Position numbers and translations under genes: made by a program. The notes below the pieces were generated by a model that saw nothing but the letters and a program-made list of their open reading frames with translations, was not told where the DNA came from and did no database searches. Shown in pieces: positions 25,549-37,072 of a DNA stretch of 64,000 nt. This stretch comes from Solanum dulcamara (taxonomy: Eukaryota > Streptophyta > Magnoliopsida > Solanales > Solanaceae): NCBI RefSeq assembly GCF_947179165.1, contig NC_077246.1, positions 73,846,421-73,910,420 of the forward strand, given 5' to 3'. How positions within the stretch are numbered: the stretch's first letter is position 1; every line of letters begins with the position of its first letter.

Positions 25549-28500
25549 GAAGTTGGCCATGCAAACTTTAGAAAGAAGCAAAAATTGGTAAGCCAAGGAG
25601 ACAACACAATGTCTAACATTGAATTGTGTGGATAAGTTGGTTGTAGCTTTTCATCTTTCAAGAGCGTACTTGCTGCTGTCGTTCTATGATTTCACTTTTC
25701 CATCACGAAAATGCTGTAAAGTTACTTGGCTTCATTTTTTTTATTTTCTGGGTCTAAGAATGTGTACCCATGCTATTTCTGATGTCAATGCAATTTACAC
25801 TGCTTGATAATTTATGTTAAAAGTCTTCACTTACAACTTGGTATATGCTCATTGTACTGCTTAAAAAGCAAGGTATTAAAACATTGCATGTTCATTTTTC
25901 CTTGAGAATTCTACTCTCTATGACCAATAATTAAGATTTTTAGCAAGTGGAAACTTCACTCGGTTGGAGTTTTTGCATGTCTGCACTTTCTTTTTCCATG
26001 AAAATTAGCAACATATAAATGTCTCTCTGGATTTGTAACAGGGTTGCTATCCTATATTCCATTGTTTCTTTTTTTTATAATAGATATTGAATACTCAGCT
26101 GATCAACATTCATCGATCTTTACTACTTATGTACTGCTAATGGAATTTAATTCCATGGGATTGTGTAATTGGACGATCTCAACCGTTCACATATTGCACA
26201 AACATGCTTTGGATTTTTTGGATATACATGATTCTATTTGTGCACATTTCAGTCAATCGACTATTGTCTCTCTAACGATATATTGCTGAATGTTACAAAT
26301 ATTCATCTATATATGGTTAAATTTTGGCAATCAGGGGAGGAAGGATCCCTTTGAAAGTAGGTCCTGCTTAAATATTAAGTCTGTCTTCAAATGCAGGAGG
26401 CCTTAACATTCATTTTTGAGGCCAGGTTCCTACAAATTAAATTAGTTTAGTTTGAACTATTAGGAGCTGTTTGTTTTAAAGGAAATTCATATTGTTCTGT
26501 GATGGTCGATGATTTTACTTGAACTATTATACTTGTTATTTCTCAAGGGGGAAAAGTTATTTTCCTTTCTCCTTGTATAGGTTGGTAAAGGGCCGGTGGA
26601 TTAACTGGAAGCTAAGTCGAAGATCTTGGTGGCCTTGTGATTGGTTGATGAACTGCAATTGCAGTTTTAACAAGACTCTGCTACAAGGTTTGCGTACGTC
26701 TTATTCCTATCCCACCTTGTTTTTTAATTGCACATGATATCTGATATTTGTTTTGGTGTTTGATTATTCCGAATTCGCACTGAGAAAGTCTATTTTGGGA
26801 GGTAAAGCTCTCTGACCAAAGGCAACTCATTCTTATCCCACCTTATGAGTATCATAGATAATACAACAACAATAATATACTCACAATGACTCCACAAGTG
26901 GGGTTTGGAGAGGATGGACTGTGAGCACACCTTACCCTTATCGTGTGAGGTAAATAGGCTATTTCTGATAGATCATCAGCTCAAGAAAGAGTATCATAGA
27001 TAATATCTTAGCAAAATAACACGATATGTTCGTGTTGGCCTTTTCTAATTTGGAAAGAACTTTAGTTGGTAGGGCACGGACAAAAAAATAAGTTCAAAGA
27101 AGCACCAATAACAAAAGCAATGGATACAGACAAGTCAAATATATTCATGCATATTCCTATTTCAATTATTAGTATTCTCGTTGTTGTCATATTCCCTCTA
27201 ATTTAATTCTTTTCCTTTTACTAAATACAACTATTATTAAGATTAGAGTAAATAACATTTAGATTTTTGACACAGAACTTGATGTATATGTGAAAAAATC
27301 ACCAAATCATACTGATTCTACATAGGTCCATTTCCACTAGCATCCCATATCATAGTGTCTGGTTTTATATTACGTCAATTTGAAGTTGCTTGATTTGTAC
27401 CATTTCCACTAGTATCCCATATTATAGTGTTATAAAACAAATAGTCAATATTGAAACACCATGTGGATGCAATTTTCCAAGAACGAATATATTGTAAGAT
27501 TATGTTAATTAATTGAAGGAATAATCATATAAAGGTTTGGGGGCAACGAATCAATAAGAGAACTTATATATAACTATGTAGAAGATGCTTCCCTTATAAA
27601 TAATCTATGCATCTAAAAGATCTGCACTGTACCCAGTGAGCTTGTATTATGTTTTATAAAGCTCTTCACTTTACGTTGCCATTCCAATGTGGAATTTACC
27701 TAAGATATAATTTGAACTCTTTTTTCACAAGCTTTCTATAGCCTTGATGTCGGTCAATCCTTCTCTATGATCTACTCTCATCGGCCCGTCATTCGTGATG
27801 GACGTCATAATCATTGACCTATGGTGTCACTCATTTAGCATGTCAACACACAAATTTAAAGTGAAAATATATATATCACTTAATCATGATAATTAAGATA
27901 TGAAAGTTTATATGCAAGTCTTATGCCTTGCATTCATTTGTTATTTTCTCACTAATCTGTTAACTACTAATTATCTAATGTGTTATATAAACATGTTCTC
28001 CACTTCTTAGTAAGTCAAATCACAATTATAAATCTATTTAACCAAAGTAGTTGATGAACATTAGTTACATAATAAATTAATAACCTTAATTATATTAAAA
28101 GGATGCATAATAGGATATCTACATAGAATAATCACCAAGGCCTTTTTAGAAACTGTAATAAATTCGTGAATATTCAGGTTTTAAGAAAAGTCAGTAACTT
28201 TATTTATTGCAAGTAGCTATTGACCTTTTTAAAATATCTTCTTCTTTTTTCATTTTACTTTTCTTTATAAATCTTCAAAAAATAAAATTAGGACCACAAG
28301 ATTACTTTATGCCCATTACTATCATATTGAAATGATAATGTTTGTACGAATATTTTAACCAAATGATAGTCAGGGGCGGATTTGCAGTGTTGGTTACAGT
28401 TTACGTGAACTCGGTAATTTTTGCATAAACCCTGGATATATATTCAGAAATTTACTAAATATGTAAAATATTTAGTTGTTTATCAAATTATTATTCATAG

Positions 28501-30590
28501 TAAAAGTTGAGATCTTTATAAAAATTCATAAACTTCAATTTCTGGATACCTGAAATGAGTTAGAAAAAGAGACTTTACTTTTCTTGTGTAGAAGAGTGTG
28601 AACTCTCATATTAATTGCTAAAGTGTCTAGCTAGTTGGTGCAATAATGTACAGTAGCTATCTACAAGTAGATTAAAATATTTTTGGAGCCATGAACTATA
28701 CATAACTTTATCCAAATTCAAGGATTTGCATAAAAAGATACTACTAATAGTGTAAATGTGCAACTATTTGATCATATATTGTATCGAGAGATAATATATT
28801 CGGTTAAACTCATAGAACTCATCCTATTTAGATAAAGCTAAAGGAGGAAGTGTGGTGGAACGTGACGTGGCTGGCAGGGACGGAGCTAAAGATGGCAAAG
28901 GAGAGTCAATTGAACATTCTTCGTAGTAATTGTATTTATAAGTTAAATATCATTTATATATATGTATAAATATTTATGAATATTGTTGAACACCGTTAAC
29001 AAAATTCTGATATAGATTCAGCTGGGGAAATGTGGACTTTTATGGCTTGATGTTTTGTTGATTATTTTTCAGCTTTGCTTTCAAGGTTTAAAAATGAAGC
29101 TTTTTTTTTTTAATTTGTTTTATTTGATCAGTTGCAGTTATTGTTGTCATCCAGCTGTATCTCCAATTTTAAATAAAACATCATTCAACAGAAACAAAAG
29201 TGTTTTTTATTCCTTCATTTCCGGAGATAATCTTGGGTTGGGTTTTGTATATATATATAAAGAAATTAACTAAATATTTGTTATGGTCCAAGTTAGTGAC
29301 ACATATGGTCCATTTTGATCCAACAGATTTCACGAATTTGTTCTTTGGGCTACGTCATAATTGAGCTCAAAGATGTACATATCATGTGAACTAATGGTAT
29401 GTCTTGTAAAACTCTTTTATCTCTCATTTAATGTGAGATTTGTTTAAAATGTCTTGTACACCCTTCAAATTATCAAACTAGATGAGTGTGCCAATCCTTC
29501 TCTTTGATCTGTCTTTTTAAATTAATTTCCACATAATTTTTTTCTAAAAAAAACTCGTACCATTTAAAAATATCTACGCACTTTATATGGACGTAACTTT
29601 TTTTGCACATTACATCTTTATAGCATAGAATTGTCCACACGATATGTTTAATTAAGTGATCTCCCATAGTCGTTCCTTTATTTATATCCATACATATGTT
29701 CGAGATCTACAATATACAGTATTAGCAAATATTAGAGGAACGTACGTTGATTAATTTCAAATATTCTTTTTTGATAATTGTGATGTTCGAGACTGTTTGT
29801 GCCTATTTTGACTAATTTTAATGTGTAACTATTATGCTTCCTCCTACATAAATACCAAATAACTAAATTTATTCATGAAGGTTTAAATAGATAATTTTTT
29901 AAAGCTAATATTTATGTCTGTAAAAAAAATTGAACCTAAAATTATGTGTGGGAAATAATTCCCATGGCATCAAGGCATTGAGTTTCTTCTCTAGAATTAA
30001 GGTTTCATGGTCTTAATTTATTCTCCCCACTATGTATGGATTTCTTGGATTCCTTGTCTACTTTTTACTTCAATGATCTGTGTTTTCTTTCTTTTATTGA
30101 TCTCAATCATTTTAAATATTTTTCACTGAAAATATCATGTCCATCTATTCTTTTCAAGCTTGTTAGCCTAGAAAATTATCAATTCTTTTTTATGTCACAT
30201 TCTCTCAATTTGACATGAAATTTAAAGTATCATGTTGTCTTTCTATCTGACCTGCTCTCTATCATCGTTTGTCACATTACCGACATTCAGCATTCATACG
30301 AATCAGTAATTGTAATAAAATTCTGACTTAGTTGATTTGAAGAGTAATCATCTATACGAATGATCCTGATTGATCTTTTTTCAATGTCTTTTAAGTTGAG
30401 CCTGTGGCATAGGCGCACAAAGTGCTCTCCACATAGTACTTATCCGAAGAGCATAGACTGTGACAAAGAGTACAACAACTACAGATTATCCTACCATTAC
30501 TCGATATTTATGTTGGTTAAAAATAACAGGTATTTAATTAAATAGTCGAGATATATACAAATTAAAAAAAAAAAGGAAAAAGATTGTTCC
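25549..30590. other. Antiporter 3' flank and gene-free interval
   Basis: The first few hundred bases after the antiporter stop probably hold its 3' UTR. I found no further SOS1-like exon here that could restore the missing C-terminus. The rest is AT-rich with short unsupported frames. It contains the 125-bp RTE tail at 26864-26988 and, around 28371-28556 and 28869-29013, degenerate elements starting caggggcgga and cagggacggag that resemble hAT-type MITE ends. Confidence 0.5.
26864..26988 (-). mobile_element. RTE/TS-SINE-type 3' end with 17-bp target-site duplication
   Basis: On the minus strand it reads as the shared 3' end of the RTE LINE family (agcctatttacctcacacg, aagggtaaggtgtgct, ccccacttgtgg, then (TTG)n). 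It is flanked by perfect 17-bp copies of gagtatcatagataata at 26847-26863 and 26989-27005, so both ends are known to the base. It is either a severely 5'-truncated RTE copy or a truncated SINE that borrowed the RTE tail. Confidence 0.85.
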
Positions 30591-30697
30591 AACGCGGTAG
30601 GAAAGAATTTAAATAACCACCAAACAAAACAACCCCTCCAATAAATACTCTTCAAATTTTTCACTCTCTCTCTACGAAGCTTCCTCGAAGCTCACTA

Positions 30698-30853
30698 ATG
30701 GAGTCCTACTTAACCTCCTCCATTCCTTCTTCCTTCCTTCCTCCCATCAATCTTCTTCTTCAGTTCCTTTTCCTTCTGCAAATTCTCAGCTATGAAGTTC
30801 CCCAAAAACTTCTTCAAGTCCAAAAAATCCCGTTCCCTTTCCAGAACCGATGA
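30698..30853 (+). promoter_or_regulatory. Overlapping upstream ORF of the CML gene
   Basis: An ATG at 30698, 94 bases before the CML start and in another frame, opens a 51-codon frame (start MESYLTSSIP, end FPFQNR) that stops at 30851-30853, inside the CML coding region. It sits in the pyrimidine-rich leader downstream of a possible promoter (ccaataaatactc near 30638). The start context has C at -3 and G at +4, weaker than the main start (G at -3). If transcribed, it should lower CML translation by leaky scanning. Confidence 0.5.
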
Positions 30854-31427
30854 TCCGTCTTACTCCTCTTCTTCCTCCTCTTCCAATAAAGGCGGTGGAG
30901 GCGGTATCTCTACTCCTACGAGCGTATTACCGACTTTATCCAACGAGATCTCAGCTGACGAGTGGTCCGAGATCTCTACCGCTGGAGTTTACTCCGACTT
31001 AGTCCAAGCGTTTTCCTTAATCGATAACGGAGACGGTAAGATAAGGAAGGAACGGCTCAAGGCGATTTTAAGCAGAGTTGGAGGTAAATCTCCTCCGAGC
31101 GAGGAGGAACTGGTGTTGTTGCTTGATGAATTGGATAAGAACGGAGATGGATGTATAAGTCTAGAGGATTTTGAAACTATCAGCTCGGCGTTGCCGCCGT
31201 CGGCGGCGGCGGAAGATGTAGCTGAGATGAAAGATGCGTTTGATTTCTTCGACGAGGATCACGACGGGAGAATCACCGGCGAGGAATTGTTCAACGTGTT
31301 TAGAATGATCGGCGATGAGCGGTGCACGTTAGAGGAATGTAAGCGTATGATAAGAAGAGTAGATAAAAATGGAGACGGATTCGTCTGCTTCGAGGATTTT
31401 TGTCTTATGATGGAACAGCAGAGATAA
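30792..31427 (+). CDS. Calmodulin-like EF-hand protein, CML35/CML36 type
   Basis: An intronless 211-residue Ca2+ sensor. The N-terminal 70 residues are basic, then serine- and glycine-rich (KKSRSLSR, a run of Ser, GGGGG, TPTSVLP), as in Arabidopsis CML35 and CML36. Four EF-hand positions follow. EF1 (about 77-88) lacks one residue of the loop compared with the family, so Ca2+ ligands are out of register. EF2 (115-126, DKNGDGCISLED), EF3 (154-165, DEDHDGRITGEE) and EF4 (191-202, DKNGDGFVCFED) keep the D-x-D/N-x-D-G pattern; EF2 and EF4 have Asp at position 12. The linker IGDERCTLEECKRMI and the end FCLMMEQQR are typical of this subgroup. It should bind Ca2+ in the cytosol or nucleus and pass the signal to unknown partners. 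The ATG chosen gives the family-typical N-terminus. Confidence 0.92.
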   Translation: MKFPKNFFKSKKSRSLSRTDDPSYSSSSSSSNKGGGGGISTPTSVLPTLSNEISADEWSEISTAGVYSDLVQAFSLIDNGDGKIRKERLKAILSRVGGKSPPSEEELVLLLDELDKNGDGCISLEDFETISSALPPSAAAEDVAEMKDAFDFFDEDHDGRITGEELFNVFRMIGDERCTLEECKRMIRRVDKNGDGFVCFEDFCLMMEQQR

Positions 31428-34189
31428 AAAAAATAAAATAAAAAATAGAAATCGTTTTAATTTATTTTATTTGTTGTGTTATTAGTTGGAAGAATTATCG
31501 AGAAGAAATATATATATAGTAAAATGAGAACAAATTCCTTCACTTTTAACCCAAGATATATTGAACATTAGTTTCTATAGTTCTCTTTAGATTCTATGAT
31601 TATACTTGCATAAATAATATTGTTCTTTTGGGGGTTCAATTCCTTTTTTGGGCTATAAAATGCAAATTCAAGATTATATGTATTTTTTTTGTGTATAATA
31701 CATGTTGATTTTGGTTGATAAATTTCAGTTTGCTTGAAATTTGATCGGTTTATTGAGAATATCGAAAATGATTTTGGGTGATAAAATACAAACTCACAAT
31801 TGTGGACGTTTAGAGTGTTCGTATTCTATATTCAAAGATAAAAACAAAATTGAATTTATAAAAAACGAACTACTGCAAATCAAAAATTTATATTTTCATT
31901 AGTGATCAAGAATGAAAGTTAAAAGGTCACAAGACATCATATACCGTTCTCGTCTAATCTGATCAAATGTCCAAATCGTTTATTTGCCATTGCTAATTAT
32001 GATCACAAATCAAATGAACATGGTGCAGTAGAAGAGCTGTTCTTTTTTTAGGCGGAGCCAACTTATGGTTAGGAGGGGTTTATTTGAATTTTCTTTGACA
32101 GAAAATTATACTATTTATATATGATTAAAATAATTTTTTTATGTATATATTAAATATCGAACCCATTCGATTAGTTCGTGTGTCTACATTTTCAGATTTT
32201 GAACCGCTTAATTAAAATTCTGACTTTGAATATAGGAAAATCTTTGATAGAGAGCATCTCCTTCCGAATGGCGCCCTACGCAGTACGAATTCAAAATAAT
32301 CAAACTCTAATACGAATATCAAACACCAAATGGGACCAAAAAATATACTAGTTGTTCAATGTTATTGGTCCATGTCCACATGCTAGCATGTTCTGAGTAG
32401 ATACCTAGGAACAATTGCAATGATCTTGGAGAATATTTCAATTATCATATTTCCAAATTCAAACAATATTATATTATTACTACCATAACTCAAGGACGCT
32501 GCCACCATATAATAACACGCCTTAATATTTACTTAATGCTGAAAATTGAAAGGTCGTAAGAATGAATGTCTTAGAAATTATTTGTTTTTTTTTTTCATTT
32601 GAATAAATAATAAGCTACGACTATACATAATTATCCTGTTAATTAAAGAACATCAAAAGATCAACTTTTCTTAATTTTTTTAATTCTCAGTTACCTAAAT
32701 CACAACAAAGAAGAATTCAAGTGTTAATGATATTAAACATATTGCTAAACAAAAATTAAAACAAGGCAATGTTCAATTTTGGCAACCATTTCAAAGGTAA
32801 ATAATTTAATACATGAAAAGTTTCATAATAAAAAGGATTATATTTGGAAAAAGTCTTGTTTGGACAAACAAGATAAGCCAAAACTGCTGTAGATTTGTAT
32901 TTTTTTTTTCTTGTTTTTGCTTTAATCTTCACTTTCCATGAAACTTGATAGTCAAAAGTTCGGTTCTCTCGTGAACAAAGTTTAAGAATAACAAGAATTC
33001 GTAGAACAAAGAGAATGTGTAATTAAGGCGCAACCCTACTTTATTTATTCGTAAAGGAGAGATAAAATGGAGTTCTTTACGAAAAAGTCATTCAAAAAAT
33101 ATGACATGAACTTTTTCTCTATTAATACAGATATCAAACGCGGAAACTACAAAATAAAGACAGCAGGAGTTTTGTGTTTTTTCTTTGTTTTTGGATGTTG
33201 GTACATCTTTAATTATAGGATAAAATGTCAGGAAAAAAATGTGGTCTGGACTTTTCTATACCCAATGGGTTGCAACTAAAAGATAAAAGAAGTGACAGCT
33301 GATAATAGTGTGTATTTTGGACTTTAGGTGAATTATCTTTTCATGGAAATTCCAATTTTAGGTACACACATGTAGTAATAGATATTTGATGAGATGATTA
33401 CTCTTCGTCTTTAATCAGAAATCTAATATTCATGTTCAACAAATGAAAAACCTTCTCTTTTTTTTTTGATAGAGAACAATTTACACATTTATGTGATTAA
33501 TTTTTTTAATATATAATACAAATTATATACGAGTTATGATAAGATTTTGAACTTGAACCCATAAGTTTCAGCCTAAAATTGCATATAAGTTAAATCCTTG
33601 ATCAAATACATGCATGTAACTGGATCAAGTTGTTTATGTTCGTTCATTGCATGTTGGTCATGTATCACTAGCAAACAAATTGGAGCCAAAATGAAGTAGG
33701 CCAGATGGTATAGTGAAATTTTAGAAAAACAAAAGCATTTGGTTGGCATGTTGACATAATGATAACAAATGTGAACTAAAGTCCAATCTATGCAATTTTC
33801 ATATACTGTTTGTTTATAGAGCAATATTTGGAAATTTCACTCAACTTGGTAACATGATATATGAACTATAAAGAATTAAAGAGGACTGACTATCTCTGTT
33901 TCTAAGTCAAAACTTTGGGTATAGAATATGGATGTCTTGAGCTTTCAGTATTATTGGATTCCATGAGAAATCAGTACAGTGAGTTTTTTTCTGTCAAATA
34001 CTCTTGGATTAGATCAACCAATCGAATTTCAAACTGTGCGCCACTGATTCTCAGGAATTCTTTGGTCATATTGTTGCCAAATTCATTGCACTCGTGCCTT
34101 TTTTAATGTATAATGGTGGTGTCTGGGGCAATTTCCGTGTACCTTGACTATTCCACTAGGTATTTATTATCTCTCATCTGCATAGATAT
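31428..34189. other. Gene-free interval between CML and maturase genes
   Basis: No gene is supported. Apart from the MITE at 32051-32234, a degraded fragment at 32262-32345 (gtacgaattc, ctctaatacgaatatcaaacacc, then an A-run) resembles the 3' part of the SINE at 41100-41291. Confidence 0.45.
32051..32234. mobile_element. Degenerate hAT-type MITE
   Basis: It is colinear with the better preserved element at 42987-43174: ggcggagcca, then gcagaaaattatactattta-like sequence, tagttcgtgtgtctac and a right end with attctgactt. The terminal bases are worn and no target-site duplication was found. Confidence 0.6.
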
Positions 34190-34330
34190 TGGACAATTCT
34201 ATAACCACCAAGGCTTAGGAAAATGGGAGGAGATCACATAGTGTTTCTTTGACACGGTGGGGATTTGAACCACAATCTCCTTACTTCGTTGACCATTAAG
34301 TCACATCGCTGATGCTTTCATTGTTTAAAG
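34190..34330 (-). mobile_element. tRNA-derived SINE, minus strand
   Basis: On the minus strand it reads gcgatgtgacttaatggtca, then acgaagt, a B-box-like ggttcaaatcc, caaagaaacactatgtgatc and cctaagccttggtggttata. This is the same family and order as the copies at 42484-42748, 5795-5906 and 6018-6130. Confidence 0.6.
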
Positions 34331-34789
34331 ACTCGTTTTTGACTGAGTTCAAGGGTTTAGATGAAATCCCGTGGAGTAAGGGGGAGGGATGTCAAAACAG
34401 AACAAGTACAAGTTCGGTTTACACTATTCGACGAGAAAAGATGAAGAAGAAAACACCAACATAAGAGAGCTTCATTCTAGCTAAAATTGGATAAATATGC
34501 CTTTACAGTTTACCTGGTTTTTGGTTCTGCTCAATCTACTCTTTCAACCTGCATTTACAAGTTAAATGAGACACTTGTACACCTCACAAGATTCTCAATT
34601 CAATAACTAATTCTTCCTAGAAGAAGTTTTGCTATTTATATTTAACACTGCTCCCAACTATAAAGCATGAGTACCAAGATTCTGCAGGTTAGGTTGATAA
34701 CAAACATACCTTGAGGTGTATTTTCATTGTATAAATACTGTAATTTACAGCATTCTTGATGTCACTCCAACACTAATGTCGGACATCAA

Positions 34790-37072
34790 CTAATCCACAT
34801 GCAAAAGAGAAGCACAATCAGTGTCTTGCAAAGTTAGTCTACCTAAGTACAATTCACTAATATGATCAGAGCATAAAGGAATGCATCTCTTGTTCAAATT
34901 CTCGTGTATAGCACCCATTCCCGGAATCCACTTACTTCGATCAAACGGATCCAAATTAAGAAGATTCTTAAGCAACCTAATCCGGTAGACAATAGCATCT
35001 CTTCTGTCACAAAAATGAGCAGCACAGCGGTAAGAGGGCTCATCAGAAGCTAATCTAATCAATGCCATCCCCAGAGAACCATCCACAGGCTTTGGATCAA
35101 TGAGATGGTTATCTCCCATCATTTTGACTTCCCTTTCTGTGGGAAAATACATTTCTTCAACCCCATCAACATCAGAAACTTTCAGATCCTTGGTGTAATG
35201 TCTGATTGCTTCCTTCTTTGAGGATTCATGCTTCTCCGCTAAAGTCAAGATGCACGAGAATCTTAAATGATAAGATACTATAATCTTCAACGTTCTGAAA
35301 TTGTGGCAGCAGCAAAAGAAATCAAGCCACCTTCTCCCAATACCAGCATACCACTTGATGATATCAGCATCTTCAAGAACCATAAGTACACTAATCGGTC
35401 TAGGACGACCCATATGATTTGTAAATCCAACCAGTTTGACTGCCTTCCTAACAATTTCTAAGGGTGCCTCGACTTTTATGCATAACTTAGTCAGGTCTGC
35501 CACCGTCTCATCAGAGTATTTCCTTTCCTCTTCTTCCTCCGCTATCTTTACTTGTTCCTCTAACATCCTTTTTGCTTTGACGGGATTTAAGTACCGGTCA
35601 ACTTGCTCTTGAAAGTTGTCATAAGCATCCACGAGTTCACGGGGCAGTTGATCTCTGATCCTTTTCAAAGAGAGGAAGTCCCCAGCTGAGAGCATCCGGT
35701 GCCATTCCCAACGATCATCGACAGATTCCAAAAAGTCTTGCATTACCTCTTCAGCCCAAGAATCAAAGATTTGATTGACTTCACTCTCAATCTGGAAATC
35801 AGTTTTAAAACCATTGGCACGCTTCATTTTCTTAATTACATGACTGAATATCTTCATCCCCAATTTCTTCCTATTACTCTCCTTAGCATTTCTCAACTCC
35901 AAGGCTCTAACTTCTTTCTGTCGGAGGTACTTTTTCCTCGCCCTAATCGCCTTTTGTGACATTGGCGGGTGCAAGACAGATGGCTTAACTGCCTGAAGCT
36001 CCATCCCCAAAAATTCTATCTTCTCAGAAGTAGCACTATGAATAACAGTCTTAACCTTATCAATACTGAATTCCATATTTTTCTCAAGAATCTGCACAAG
36101 CCTACCCTTCAAATCCAAAGTCATCATCTTTGTCCCCGACGTGATAACCAATATCTCATCCAAATATCTAACTGCATATATCTTCAACGGCTTATAGAAA
36201 GCATTCCCCTGATATCCCTCATCAACTCTAGGATTCTCCCGACTCGTTTTAAGCCTTAGTTCTTGAATCTCCTTATCGAAACTATCAAAGTAAATGTTAA
36301 TCAAAATTGAACTCAACCCACATTCTTGAGGTAGCCCTCTACCTAAATAACAACCACCCAGTTGAATACTCACTATTTCAGACTCAAACAACACTTTTAT
36401 CAAACTAATCAATGCTTCATCACTAATTTTCTCTTCCATAACCCTACACAGCTTATCAACATGCTTATTTTCAAACTTTGCAGTATTCAAACAAACAGTA
36501 AACCACCAACTGGGGTTCTCAACAGAGTTTTTAAGGTAACGAATAGCGGTATGTCTTCCCATATTAACACGTCCACCATAACAAAATGTCACAAATCTAT
36601 CATTATATATAGCTTCAAGAACCATTCTAACAGCTTCAATAACTACTTTAAGCTTCAAATTAGGAAGCACAAGTGATTTACCTTTCAATGAAGATGAAGG
36701 GATGATAAAGCAGCAATCTTTGACATCAAATTGGTTTGTAGATAGCTGAAAGGAGAGTTCTTGAAGTGAGAAAAAATAGGTTGAGACAGAATCCAGAGTG
36801 AGGGTATTCTTGTCATTTGGTTTGAGATTGTGACAAGCTGTGAGGAGGAAAGAGGGTAAAGCGACGACGTTTTGAAGCAGGCTATGGAACTTGCCATGGT
36901 GATAATGAGAGAGGATGAGGTTCTTGATGTCTGATTGAGAAAGGGTTTTTGTGGGGTTTTGGTAAAGGGATGAAGATGAAGGAGAAAGGGTTGAAAGGTG
37001 GAGTCTTGGAAATGAGAAAAGTGTAATCTTGGAAACAAAGTGCAGTGTGGTTTTTCTGAGAGTCAAGAGCAT
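34790..37072 (-). CDS. nMAT3: Nuclear-encoded organellar group II intron maturase, nMAT3-like
   Basis: An intact, intronless frame of 760 residues. Plant nuclear maturases enter mitochondria and help splice group II introns. The N-terminus (about 30 residues; basic, hydroxylated and leucine-rich, with LRK and RLHLSTLSP) looks like a mitochondrial presequence. A reverse-transcriptase-derived region follows (YGGRVNMGRHTAIRYLKNS at 165-183, GLPQECGLSSILIN at 246-259). The catalytic YADD box is YLDE (303-306), so polymerase activity should be lost. The thumb/domain X region (about 545-630: GRPRPISVLMVLEDADIIKW, CCCHNF, SYHLRFSCILTLAEKHE) binds and folds intron RNA. I see no HNH endonuclease motif in the final 130 residues. 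The pattern and the PMT neighbour favour nMAT3; nMAT1 is the main alternative. The promoter should lie in 37073-37200. Confidence 0.85.
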   Translation of the reverse strand: MLLTLRKTTLHFVSKITLFSFPRLHLSTLSPSSSSLYQNPTKTLSQSDIKNLILSHYHHGKFHSLLQNVVALPSFLLTACHNLKPNDKNTLTLDSVSTYFFSLQELSFQLSTNQFDVKDCCFIIPSSSLKGKSLVLPNLKLKVVIEAVRMVLEAIYNDRFVTFCYGGRVNMGRHTAIRYLKNSVENPSWWFTVCLNTAKFENKHVDKLCRVMEEKISDEALISLIKVLFESEIVSIQLGGCYLGRGLPQECGLSSILINIYFDSFDKEIQELRLKTSRENPRVDEGYQGNAFYKPLKIYAVRYLDEILVITSGTKMMTLDLKGRLVQILEKNMEFSIDKVKTVIHSATSEKIEFLGMELQAVKPSVLHPPMSQKAIRARKKYLRQKEVRALELRNAKESNRKKLGMKIFSHVIKKMKRANGFKTDFQIESEVNQIFDSWAEEVMQDFLESVDDRWEWHRMLSAGDFLSLKRIRDQLPRELVDAYDNFQEQVDRYLNPVKAKRMLEEQVKIAEEEEERKYSDETVADLTKLCIKVEAPLEIVRKAVKLVGFTNHMGRPRPISVLMVLEDADIIKWYAGIGRRWLDFFCCCHNFRTLKIIVSYHLRFSCILTLAEKHESSKKEAIRHYTKDLKVSDVDGVEEMYFPTEREVKMMGDNHLIDPKPVDGSLGMALIRLASDEPSYRCAAHFCDRRDAIVYRIRLLKNLLNLDPFDRSKWIPGMGAIHENLNKRCIPLCSDHISELYLGRLTLQDTDCASLLHVD

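Noticed and set aside
26519..26737. Small open frame downstream of the antiporter gene
   Set aside because: It has no recognisable domain, promoter or splice context and sits in repeat-bearing intergenic DNA.
35267..36676. Plus-strand frames opposite the maturase
   Set aside because: They are shadows of the intact 760-codon minus-strand gene and have no motif of their own.
36685..37038. Second minus-strand frame over the maturase N-terminus
   Set aside because: It is an out-of-frame reading of the same serine- and proline-rich presequence region.
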